Assembly (NCBI GenBank): GCA_903896915.1
Contig: CAITZN010000475.1
Coordinates: forward strand, 1-7,038
DNA length: 7,038 bases
Origin: an uncultured bacterium
GTDB lineage: Bacteria; Desulfobacterota; Desulfobulbia; Desulfobulbales; Desulfobulbaceae
Reading direction: 5' to 3'
The first letter of the stretch is position 1. Each line of letters opens with the position of its first letter. Under the pieces are notes generated by a model. It saw only the letters and a list, made by a program, of their open reading frames with translations. It made no database searches and had not been told where the DNA came from. Of the stretch, positions 1 through 5,436 are shown one piece after another. The position numbers were made by a program, and so were the translations under genes.

Positions 1-358
1 CATCGGGTCCAAAGATGGTCTGCTCGATGCACCACCAGAATTCCTCCTCGTTTTCGCCTTTCCAGGCAAAGGTCGGGATACCGACAGCTGCAGTGGCGGC
101 AGCGGCGTGATCCTGGGTGGAAAAAATATTGCACGAGGACCAGCGCAGTTCCGCACCGAGTTCCACTAGGGTCTCCATCAACACTGCGGTCTGGATGGTC
201 ATATGCAGACAGCCGGCGATACGGGCCCCAGCCAGGGGACGCGCTGCACCAAACTCCTCCCGCAGGGCCATCAGGCCAGGCATTTCCGTTTCGGCAATGG
301 CGATCTCTTTGCGGCCCCAATCGGCCAAGCTCATATCGGCTACTTTATAATCAGTCAT
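1..358 (-). CDS. ahcY: Adenosylhomocysteinase, N-terminal part (3' end off the window)
   Basis: Adenosylhomocysteinase reversibly hydrolyses S-adenosylhomocysteine to adenosine and homocysteine in the cytoplasm, removing the inhibitory product of SAM-dependent methylation. I translated 119 codons from the ATG at 356-358 to the left edge; the family is usually 430-480 residues, so only about a quarter is present. Family signatures seen are [16 protein letters not shown] (residues 49-64) and [16 protein letters not shown] (73-88), the substrate-binding part of the N-terminal domain, followed by [11 protein letters not shown] (104-114). The NAD-binding domain is not in view. The start is supported by an AGGAG (365-369) six bases upstream and by the usual N-terminal sequence ([16 protein letters not shown]). 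It lies 61 bp after metK in the same direction, so the two probably share a transcript and form a SAM production and recycling pair. Identification is firm. Confidence 0.96.
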   Translation of the reverse strand, partial: MTDYKVADMSLADWGRKEIAIAETEMPGLMALREEFGAARPLAGARIAGCLHMTIQTAVLMETLVELGAELRWSSCNIFSTQDHAAAATAAVGIPTFAWKGENEEEFWWCIEQTIFGPD

Positions 359-419
359 TTGCTACTCCTGCTCTTCCCGGTTTCGGGAGATAGTATACAT
401 TCAAAAAATAAATTGCCGA
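359..419 (-). promoter_or_regulatory. metK-ahcY spacer with weak -10-like box and small hairpin
   Basis: Reading on the minus strand, this 61-bp spacer contains TATACT (392-397), one base from the sigma-70 -10 consensus, but no convincing -35 element at the right distance. A 5-bp hairpin, TCCCG with CGGGA around an AAAC loop, lies at 375-388 just before the Shine-Dalgarno sequence at 365-369. There is no U-tract, so it is not a terminator. The spacer does not resemble the SAH riboswitch that precedes ahcY in some Proteobacteria and is probably too short to hold one. An internal ahcY promoter is possible but weakly supported. Confidence 0.2.
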
Positions 420-1583
420 TCACAGACCAGCGGCGCTGCGAAGGGCCTCGACTTTATCGGTCCGCTCCCAGGTAAACTCGGGTAGTTCCCGGCCGAAATG
501 ACCGTAGGCTGCGGTCTTGTGGTAGATGGGCCGGAGCAGATCCAACTGCTGGATGATCGCCTTGGGCCGCAGGTCAAAGACCTCGCCAAGGATCTGTACT
601 AGACGCTCCTCCGATACCTTACCGGTACCGAAGGTCTTGACGTTGATCGATACCGGTTTGGAGATGCCGATGGCGTAGGCCACCTGGACCTCGACCTCGG
701 TGGCCAGTCCAGCAGCCACAATGTTCTTGGCGACATAGCGCCCCATGTAGGAAGAGGAACGATCGACCTTAGACGGATCCTTGCCGGAAAAAGCACCGCC
801 TCCGTGGGAGCCACGACCGCCGTAGGAGTCGACGATGATCTTGCGGCCGGTGACCCCGCAGTCGCCCACCGGGCCACCGATGACGAACCGACCGGTAGGA
901 TTGATGAAAAACTTTGTGTTCGCATCCATCATGTGGGCCGGCAGAACCGGCTTGATGATGGTCTCCATCACCGCTTCCTTGAGATCTTCGTAGCTGACAT
1001 CCGGGCCGTGCTGAGTGGAGAGGACCACGGCCTCGATCCGTTTGGCGACATTGTTCTCGTATTCGATAGTCACCTGACTCTTAGCGTCGGGCCGTAGCCA
1101 GGGAAGAATGCCCGCCTTACGTACATCAGCCTGACGTTTGACCAGGTAATGCGCATAGGTGATAGGCATGGGCATGAGTACATCGGTTTCATCGCAGGCA
1201 TAGCCGAACATCAGCCCCTGATCGCCCGCACCCTGATCGAGATCGAGCCCGGAGCCTTCGTTAACGCCCTGGGCAATATCCGCCGACTGTTTGCCGATGG
1301 AAGTCAGCACCGCGCAGGACTGCCAGTCAAATCCCATCTCTGAGGAGTTGTAACCGATCTCCCTGATGGTTTCGCGGACGATGTTGGGCATATCGACCCA
1401 GGCCGAAGTGGTGATCTCGCCGGCGATCAAGGCTAAACCTGTAGTAACCAGACTCTCGCAGGCCACTCGGGCATGTTTGTCCTGAGTGAGGATGGCATCA
1501 AGGATGGCATCGGAGATCTGATCGGCAACCTTGTCGGGATGCCCCTCAGAAACCGATTCAGAAGTAAAAAGATGATTCGACAT
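420..1583 (-). CDS. metK: S-adenosylmethionine synthetase (methionine adenosyltransferase)
   Basis: MetK makes S-adenosylmethionine from ATP and methionine, releasing phosphate and diphosphate; it is a cytoplasmic enzyme, typically a tetramer. The 387-residue length matches the family (384 in E. coli), so the gene looks complete. Key motifs are [10 protein letters not shown] (9-18, with the ATP-contacting His15), the signature GAGDQG (118-123), the [18 protein letters not shown] segment (252-269, the glycine-rich phosphate loop) and the conserved ISKPVSINV (307-315). The start is supported by a strong AGAAGGAGA (1589-1597), with its AGGAG core six bases from the ATG, and by an N-terminus that begins right at the conserved [16 protein letters not shown]. 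ahcY follows 61 bp downstream, giving SAM production followed by SAH removal. The 254-bp upstream region holds a structured leader candidate, so control by transcript attenuation is possible. No key residue is missing. Confidence 0.98.
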   Translation of the reverse strand: MSNHLFTSESVSEGHPDKVADQISDAILDAILTQDKHARVACESLVTTGLALIAGEITTSAWVDMPNIVRETIREIGYNSSEMGFDWQSCAVLTSIGKQSADIAQGVNEGSGLDLDQGAGDQGLMFGYACDETDVLMPMPITYAHYLVKRQADVRKAGILPWLRPDAKSQVTIEYENNVAKRIEAVVLSTQHGPDVSYEDLKEAVMETIIKPVLPAHMMDANTKFFINPTGRFVIGGPVGDCGVTGRKIIVDSYGGRGSHGGGAFSGKDPSKVDRSSSYMGRYVAKNIVAAGLATEVEVQVAYAIGISKPVSINVKTFGTGKVSEERLVQILGEVFDLRPKAIIQQLDLLRPIYHKTAAYGHFGRELPEFTWERTDKVEALRSAAGL

Positions 1584-1622
1584 ACGTGTCTCCTTCTGGA
1601 GTTAAAAAAACAGAATAGTATT

Positions 1623-1711
1623 AAAAAAACCTTACGTTATGAGCCGGCTCGATAGTGCTGTTAAACGTAGCCTGCAACGGACGGATTACGAGGTCAACCC
1701 TAATCACTATC
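1623..1711 (-). promoter_or_regulatory. Candidate structured leader / attenuator of metK
   Basis: On the minus strand three helices can be drawn. P1 is a perfect 7-bp helix, GATAGTG (1705-1711) with CACTATC (1651-1657), enclosing 47 nt. P2 lies against it: GATTA (1701-1705) with TAATC (1684-1688), continued by GG/CC around a TTGA loop; base 1705 is shared with P1. The third helix is TACGTT (1664-1669) with AACGTA (1633-1638), followed by AGG and seven Ts (1623-1629). Because one arm of the third helix lies inside the P1 loop, it would either form a pseudoknot with P1 or act as a switch. A perfect 10-bp palindrome, GAGCCGGCTC (1641-1650), lies between. The 3' end is 39 bp from the metK start. 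It does not match the SAM-I core that I know. It could instead be the terminator of the DUF362 transcript. No clear promoter was found in 1584-1837. Confidence 0.35.
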
Positions 1712-1781
1712 TAAACTTTTTTACACAAAAAAAGGTGCTATAAGTACTAAACTTATCGAAACAATTCAATCAAAATAGCTC

Positions 1782-1799
1782 ACTGCTCGGATGGGCAGT
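1782..1799 (-). terminator. Weak terminator-like hairpin after the DUF362 gene
   Basis: ACTGC (1795-1799) pairs with GCAGT (1782-1786) on the minus strand around an 8-nt loop, about 40 bp after the DUF362 stop codon. The following sequence, GAGCTATTTTG, has only a broken, short T-run. If this is a terminator it is a poor one. It is listed because no better stop for the DUF362 transcript exists before the structured region upstream of metK. Confidence 0.2.
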
Positions 1800-1837
1800 A
1801 TCCAACCTAAACAACCTGTAACTTACCCTTACCCTTG

Positions 1838-2788
1838 CTACTCACGTTCACCTGGGCAACATCTCGCGAGCAGCAACCTTTTCAAGGAATTCTTTACAAA
1901 TCGAAAGGGATTGAAACGGATGGGACCCAGATGCGCTGGCACGACAAACTCACCTGCCGCAAGTTCATTTGGCTCGGCCAGGGAAAACATCAACTCTGCC
2001 AGTTCTGTTCCTTTAATTCCTGCCCGGCGGGCGGACAACCACAAGGGGCTCTGCACGGGATCGATTTCAAGAAGAGCAAGGAGCGCTGTATCTAAAGCCA
2101 CCGGATTAACGCCACCGGCGATCAGGCCCAGTGAATAAGAATCGCCGTGAACTGGCCCGGTCTTGTGCATGGCGACAATGCCGTCCACCAGAGAAAGACT
2201 GGGAGGGAGAACTGCGAGAAGGTCCACCAGCAGGTCTGAAAAAAGGCCGTCACAACCGCCATGGACCATGTGCCACCAGGGTTTGTGAAAGCCTGCCAGG
2301 CATCCAAAATAATTTTTTACCGCTAGGGTCACTAACATCTGTGAATGGGCTTTCACCCTGGGAAGATTGACCAGGAGGTCGCAATCCATAGCCGCTGCCG
2401 CCATGGCGGCTTTATGACCACTGGGCAGCACGACCTCCTTGACCTGCCTGAATTCCTGCACCGGAACCCCAAGGGATTGCAAGGTGGTCAAGGCTCCGAT
2501 GGCCTCGAGTACTTTACGCGCCGATCCAAAGGAGGGGGAATCGCCTACCGCCACCCTCGCGCCTTGTGCAAGAAACCAACGTGCCACAGCCGCGATAAAA
2601 CGACCATCGGTACAGGCCAGCATACCATTCCTAGTCGTTATCAAGTTAGGCTTGAGAAGAACCTGCGCTGTCCGAAGGGTTCCTAAATCACCCAACGAAA
2701 GCACCACTCTTTCAACAGCCTGGTCGAGTTGCGGCTGCTGATAGCTCGATTGGGCCACTAAGGCTACGGATATGCTGTCTAATTGCAT
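1838..2788 (-). CDS. DUF362 family protein without ferredoxin domain
   Basis: A 316-residue protein of the DUF362 family (Pfam PF04015); the biochemical role of this family is poorly defined and I assign none. Family landmarks in order are LLKPNL (44-49), VGDSP (81-85), NLPRVKAHS (141-149), AVKNYFGC (156-163), DGIVAMHKTGPVHG (202-215) and NPVALDT (228-234). Many DUF362 proteins carry a C-terminal 4Fe-4S ferredoxin domain. Here the protein ends about 80 residues after NPVALDT with only ARCCPGERE and no CxxCxxC motif, so it is a stand-alone version. There is no signal peptide or clear membrane segment. The ATG at 2786-2788 is the first possible start, because an in-frame TGA lies two codons upstream, yet it has no proper Shine-Dalgarno sequence (only GAGCC) and sits five bases after a terminator U-tract. 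It is flanked by serA and metK in the same direction. A link to one-carbon metabolism is only by position. Confidence 0.85.
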   Translation of the reverse strand: MQLDSISVALVAQSSYQQPQLDQAVERVVLSLGDLGTLRTAQVLLKPNLITTRNGMLACTDGRFIAAVARWFLAQGARVAVGDSPSFGSARKVLEAIGALTTLQSLGVPVQEFRQVKEVVLPSGHKAAMAAAAMDCDLLVNLPRVKAHSQMLVTLAVKNYFGCLAGFHKPWWHMVHGGCDGLFSDLLVDLLAVLPPSLSLVDGIVAMHKTGPVHGDSYSLGLIAGGVNPVALDTALLALLEIDPVQSPLWLSARRAGIKGTELAELMFSLAEPNELAAGEFVVPAHLGPIRFNPFRFVKNSLKRLLLARCCPGERE

Positions 2789-2793
2789 GGCTC

Positions 2794-2831
2794 AAAAAAA
2801 ACCGGCTCAACCCATATGGAGGTCAAGCCGG
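2794..2831 (-). terminator. Strong intrinsic terminator directly before the DUF362 ATG
   Basis: On the minus strand, CCGGCTTGACCT (2820-2831) pairs with GGGTTGAGCCGG (2802-2813) as a 12-bp stem including three G-U pairs around a 6-nt loop, followed by eight Ts (2794-2801). The G-U pairs would be C-A mismatches in plus-strand RNA and that side has no T-tract, so it acts only on minus-strand transcription. Only GAGCC separates the T-tract from the DUF362 ATG. It can be the end of serA transcription, an attenuator for DUF362, or the 3' end of a small RNA of about 65 nt started at the promoter just upstream. Confidence 0.85.
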
Positions 2832-2867
2832 AAAAGGAAAGAAGAAATGGAAAAACAAACTTATTTA

Positions 2868-2899
2868 TGCATTATACATGCCACTTTGAAAAATATCAG
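2868..2899 (-). promoter_or_regulatory. Promoter with overlapping sigma-70 and sigma-54 type elements
   Basis: The minus strand shows TATAAT (2871-2876), a perfect -10 box, with CTGATA (2894-2899, four of six -35 positions) 17 bp upstream. Overlapping it is TGGCATGTATAATGCA (2868-2883), which fits the sigma-54 -24/-12 consensus TGGCAYG-N4-TTGCW with one mismatch (A for the first T of TTGC) and exact GG-to-GC spacing. A start near 2858 would give a leader of about 25 nt before the terminator at 2794-2831. Which sigma factor uses it cannot be told from sequence. Confidence 0.55.
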
Positions 2900-2977
2900 G
2901 CAATAAAAAACATTCTATTGTTTCAAGGCAATGTGAGCGATCCTGACCGTTGGGACAAACCAGCACCTACAAGAGAA

Positions 2978-2993
2978 GTTTAATATTTTAAAC
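2978..2993. repeat. AT-rich inverted repeat, possible operator
   Basis: GTTTAA (2978-2983) and TTAAAC (2988-2993) form a perfect 6-bp dyad around TATT, about 80 bp upstream of the promoter at 2868-2899. It could be an operator, but perfect short AT dyads arise easily by chance in AT-rich spacers. Confidence 0.2.
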
Positions 2994-3112
2994 CCATCTT
3001 GCCGCTGTGACGGAAGCGCCACGAAAAAAACCAGCTACATCTTCAGGTTAGACAAATAAAAATTCCATACGACACTTAATACGCCCCTAACCCTAAACTG
3101 GGTAAATTTTAC

Positions 3113-4312
3113 TCACCCACGACCCTTAATTTCCAGCGGAATAACTCTAACCCGCAACACACCGTCCTGTTGCTTGATCTTCGCCTGCACGTCCTCAGAC
3201 ACCGGCCCCGAACAATCAATAATATTGTATCCCAGGGTCCCATTACTTTTGTTGGTGTAATTCATGATATTGATCTTTTCACTGCCCAGCATATTACTGA
3301 TCAGACCGATCATACCGGGCTGATCCCGGTTAATGACAGTCAGACGGGTATGGACGTCAACAGTGGGAATAGTTTCCACATTGGGAAAGTTGACGCTGTG
3401 GACAATATTACCGAATTCGAGATAGCTTTTCAACTCCTGTACCGCCATGGTGGCGCAGTTCTCCTCGGATTCAGCGGTGGATGCGCCCAGATGTGGCGTA
3501 ACCAGAATTTTATCATGGCCGAGAAATTTGACCGAGGGGAAATCAGAAATATGGCCTTTGAGCTTGCCACTGGCCAAGGCTGCAAGGATAGCATCCTCAT
3601 CGATAATCGGACCACGAGCATAGTTGATCAGCACAGCACCTTCTTTGGCAAACTCCAGGAAATCCTTTTCCGTTACATAGCCCCTGGTATTTTTGTTGAG
3701 GGGTATATGCACGGAGATAAAATCAGCATCACAGAGGGCCTCTCTGCGACTACGGGCCAAAGTTACCTGAGAGTCGAGATAATGGATGTTGTCCAGAGCC
3801 GGGAAAGGATCAAAACCCAAAACCCGCATGCCGTGGTGCAATCCGGCATTGGCGACGCCGATACCAATTTTGCCCAAACCGATGACCGCCAGGGTTTTAC
3901 CGGACATTTCCTCGCCCTTGAAGATCTTCTTGCGGGCCTCGACCTCCTTGTTGATCTCCTCATCGTTGAGGCCAGCGAGTCCCTTACAGAAATCGATGCT
4001 CTTCTCGACGTTACGCAACCAGATGCCCAGCGAGGTGTAGACCAGTTCGACCACCGCATTGGCGTTGGCCCCCGGGGTGTTGAAAACACAAATCCCCTTT
4101 TCCGACGCCTCTTCCACGGGAATATTATTGACGCCTGCTCCAGCACGGGCCACTGCGAGCAAATCGGGATAACCGCTCAGGTCGACCTTGGAACTGCGCA
4201 CCACGATCCCCTCGGGATTGGTTTCTTCCGGGCTAACCGCAAAACGCTCGGAGAACAGAGCTAATCCTTCCCGGGCAATGGCATTGATCGTTTTAATTTT
4301 GAACTGCTTCAT
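3113..4312 (-). CDS. serA: D-3-phosphoglycerate dehydrogenase, short ACT-type
   Basis: SerA oxidises 3-phosphoglycerate to 3-phosphohydroxypyruvate with NAD in the cytoplasm, the first step of serine synthesis and so the source of folate one-carbon units. The 399-residue protein has the 2-hydroxyacid dehydrogenase fold: substrate-domain motif RAGAGVNNI (56-64), NTPGANANAVVEL (78-90), NAD loop GLGKIG (145-150), catalytic Arg233 in YARG and catalytic His274 in TPHLGAST. A C-terminal ACT domain (about 323-395, with VINRDQPGMIGLISNML) suggests serine feedback. The intervening domain of long SerA forms is absent. The relay Glu of the E. coli enzyme (DVFPTEP) aligns with Val261 (SDFPSV), so the acid relay may be placed differently. 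The ATG is supported by GAGGA (4320-4324) seven bases upstream. The gene has its own promoter at 4486-4515 and a leader of about 165 nt. Related 2-hydroxyacid dehydrogenases are less likely given the ACT domain. Confidence 0.93.
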   Translation of the reverse strand: MKQFKIKTINAIAREGLALFSERFAVSPEETNPEGIVVRSSKVDLSGYPDLLAVARAGAGVNNIPVEEASEKGICVFNTPGANANAVVELVYTSLGIWLRNVEKSIDFCKGLAGLNDEEINKEVEARKKIFKGEEMSGKTLAVIGLGKIGIGVANAGLHHGMRVLGFDPFPALDNIHYLDSQVTLARSRREALCDADFISVHIPLNKNTRGYVTEKDFLEFAKEGAVLINYARGPIIDEDAILAALASGKLKGHISDFPSVKFLGHDKILVTPHLGASTAESEENCATMAVQELKSYLEFGNIVHSVNFPNVETIPTVDVHTRLTVINRDQPGMIGLISNMLGSEKINIMNYTNKSNGTLGYNIIDCSGPVSEDVQAKIKQQDGVLRVRVIPLEIKGRG

Positions 4313-4480
4313 GATATCGTCCTCATTGATAGAGACAAAGTAAGGTGACAGATCAGGTTGCTAAGACTTAGATCCGTTGAGCTAAACAGGGTGACCAGAT
4401 ATTGCCTGACCATTCCCCGCTTGCTAACCAACCAGCACTATCAAGAGGCTAGCCTTCTAGCGGAGACAGCGACAAAAAAC
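4313..4480 (-). promoter_or_regulatory. Long serA 5' leader with foldable segment
   Basis: About 165 nt separate the serA promoter from its ATG. On the minus strand, CTCCGC can pair with GCGGGG (one G-U pair), enclosing two small hairpins: CTAG-AAGG-CTAG (within 4448-4461) and TGCT-GGTTGGTT-AGCA. Together they would make a three-way junction about 110-150 nt before the start. Nearer the gene is CTAAGACTTAG (4361-4371), a dyad too tight for a hairpin and more like an operator half-site pair. No U-tract follows the junction. The helices are short, and I recognise no known riboswitch. Confidence 0.25.
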
Positions 4481-4485
4481 AGAAA

Positions 4486-4515
4486 AATGTACTTCAGGTC
4501 AAGTCATTTTGTCAA
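4486..4515 (-). promoter_or_regulatory. Sigma-70 type promoter of serA
   Basis: On the minus strand there is a perfect -35 box TTGACA (4510-4515), an 18-bp spacer and TACATT (4486-4491) as the -10 box, four of six consensus positions. A second TTGACC lies inside the spacer. The site is 40 bp after the folP stop codon, so serA is probably transcribed separately from folP, with a start near 4480. Confidence 0.6.
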
Positions 4516-4554
4516 GGAAAAGAGGGCGCACCTTACAGCCTTGTTATTAAGACC

Positions 4555-5349
4555 TTAGCCCAAAGCCGCCATCACCAGCACTGCCTGAAGGGTGCCCCGA
4601 ACCTCATGAACCCTGAGGATATCGGCACCCCGCAAGGCACAATAGGCGGAGACCAAAGCAGTGGGGTAATCGCGCTCAGCCACAGGAACATCCAGGAGTT
4701 GTCCTAGAAACGACTTACGGGAATGGCCGATCAGCACCGGGCAACCGTGCTGTTTAAAGGCCTGAATATTGCGCAGGATAGCTAGATTATGCTCCAGGGT
4801 TTTACCAAAACCGATGCCGGGATCAATGATAAGCCGACTTCGCTCGATCCCCTGCTGCTCCAGCCAACCGATCCGTTCGGCAAAAAAAACATTAATCTCC
4901 GACACCACATCCTCATACTGGGGGCTGACCTGCATGTCGCCGGGATTCCCCTGCATGTGCATGATAACCACAGGTCCTTGATAGGAACGGACGACCTCAA
5001 CCATTTCCGGATCATGTCGAAGTGCGGAAATATCATTAACCATTGTTGCGCCAGCTGACAGCGCCTCTCTGGCAACCACCGCCTTAGTGGTGTCGATCGA
5101 AATAGCGACCGTGCTCCGCTCTCGGATTTTCCTGATAGCTGGCAGCACCCGTGCCAGCTCCATTTCCGCAGTCACCACTTCAGCAAAAGGCCGAGTTGAT
5201 TCGCCTCCGACATCGATGATGTCGGCCCCCTCGGCCAACAACTGATCTATCCGGGCGGAAAAAGCTGAGTCGTTGTTCCAGCACCCACCGTCGGAAAAAG
5301 AATCCGGGGTAAGATTGAGGATACCCATAATCTGAATCTTGCTTTCCAT
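4555..5349 (-). CDS. folP: Dihydropteroate synthase
   Basis: FolP condenses 6-hydroxymethyl-7,8-dihydropterin diphosphate with p-aminobenzoate to give 7,8-dihydropteroate, a step of folate synthesis in the cytoplasm and the target of sulfonamides. The 264-residue length suits a TIM-barrel DHPS. All main motifs are present in order: NLTPDSFSDGG (12-22), DVGGESTRP (46-54), SIDTTK (84-89), NDISAL (105-110), MHMQG (130-134), DPGIGFGKT (176-184), GHSRKSFL (208-215) and RVHEV (246-250). The ATG at 5347-5349 places the first conserved strand at residue 6 and has GGAGG (5360-5364) ten bases upstream; the next Met (residue 8) has no ribosome site. It follows ftsH, as in many Proteobacteria, but a strong terminator lies between them and no separate promoter is visible. 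Expression may depend on terminator read-through. Confidence 0.97.
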   Translation of the reverse strand: MESKIQIMGILNLTPDSFSDGGCWNNDSAFSARIDQLLAEGADIIDVGGESTRPFAEVVTAEMELARVLPAIRKIRERSTVAISIDTTKAVVAREALSAGATMVNDISALRHDPEMVEVVRSYQGPVVIMHMQGNPGDMQVSPQYEDVVSEINVFFAERIGWLEQQGIERSRLIIDPGIGFGKTLEHNLAILRNIQAFKQHGCPVLIGHSRKSFLGQLLDVPVAERDYPTALVSAYCALRGADILRVHEVRGTLQAVLVMAALG

Positions 5350-5359
5350 ATGCCACGCA

Positions 5360-5364
5360 CCTCC
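5360..5364 (-). promoter_or_regulatory. folP ribosome binding site abutting a terminator U-tract
   Basis: GGAGG on the minus strand begins at the base directly after the nine-T run of the ftsH/folP terminator and lies ten bases before the folP ATG. It decides the folP start. Only transcripts that pass the terminator can carry it, unless an unseen promoter lies within the hairpin. Confidence 0.75.
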
Positions 5365-5414
5365 AAAAAAAAAGGGCGAGCTGAATTCTCCGCAGAAAAT
5401 TCAGCTCACCCTTT
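5365..5414 (-). terminator. Strong intrinsic terminator between ftsH and folP
   Basis: On the minus strand, bases 5398-5414 pair with 5371-5387 in a 17-bp stem with one G-U pair and a 10-nt loop. Its inner part is GAGCTGAATT with AATTCAGCTC. Nine Ts follow (5365-5373, the first few also usable as the stem foot). On the plus strand the G-U becomes a C-A mismatch and only three Ts follow, so it serves minus-strand transcription. It lies 23 bp after the ftsH stop and directly before the folP ribosome site, and can be the ftsH terminator, a folP attenuator, or both. Confidence 0.93.
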
Positions 5415-5436
5415 GCGTCGTAACCAGACGATACTA

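Larger units (their letters stand above)
2789..3112. other. 324-bp gene-free region between serA and the DUF362 gene
   Basis: No credible coding sequence was found on either strand; short minus-strand reading frames end within a few codons. In transcription order the region holds the serA 3' flank, a T-run (3024-3030) preceded only by a weak AACC/GGTT pairing, an AT-rich dyad (2978-2993), an A-tract at 2904-2909 with a poor hairpin, the promoter at 2868-2899, a pyrimidine-rich leader (about 2832-2857) and the strong terminator at 2794-2831. No hairpin close behind serA is a convincing terminator, so serA transcripts may run to 2794. Confidence 0.6.

Noticed and set aside
359..419. SAH riboswitch before ahcY
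   Set aside because: The spacer is only 61 bp, has one 5-bp hairpin and shows none of the sequence I associate with that class.
1651..1660. 10-mer shared between the metK leader (CAGCACTATC, minus strand) and the serA leader (4433-4442, plus strand)
   Set aside because: The copies are in opposite orientation relative to their genes, and a 10-base match between two spacers of this size is expected fairly often by chance.
1716..1734. T-run / A-run hairpin (CTTTTTT with AAAAAAG) upstream of metK
   Set aside because: Almost all A-T pairs, no GC-rich stem and no following T-tract in the minus direction; it is better seen as AT-rich spacer than as a terminator.
1821..1836. Short tandem GGGTAA-like repeat after the DUF362 stop
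   Set aside because: Only two copies of six bases, too little to be a repeat element.
2783..2983. Plus-strand frame of 66 codons over the serA/DUF362 spacer
   Set aside because: It runs through the terminator and promoter of the minus strand, has no Shine-Dalgarno sequence and no protein-like composition.
3170..4264. Long plus-strand open frame of 364 codons opposite serA
   Set aside because: It is the antisense shadow of serA, whose protein matches its family from end to end. The plus-strand translation shows no recognisable domain or ribosome site.
4358..4558. Plus-strand frame of 66 codons in the serA/folP spacer
   Set aside because: It covers the serA promoter and leader on the opposite strand, has no ribosome site and resembles no protein I know.
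4555..5349. Phe after STRP in FolP, where E. coli has Gly, as a possible sulfonamide-resistance change
   Set aside because: This loop position varies within the family as far as I recall, and all the main DHPS motifs are normal. There is no sign of an acquired sul-type enzyme.
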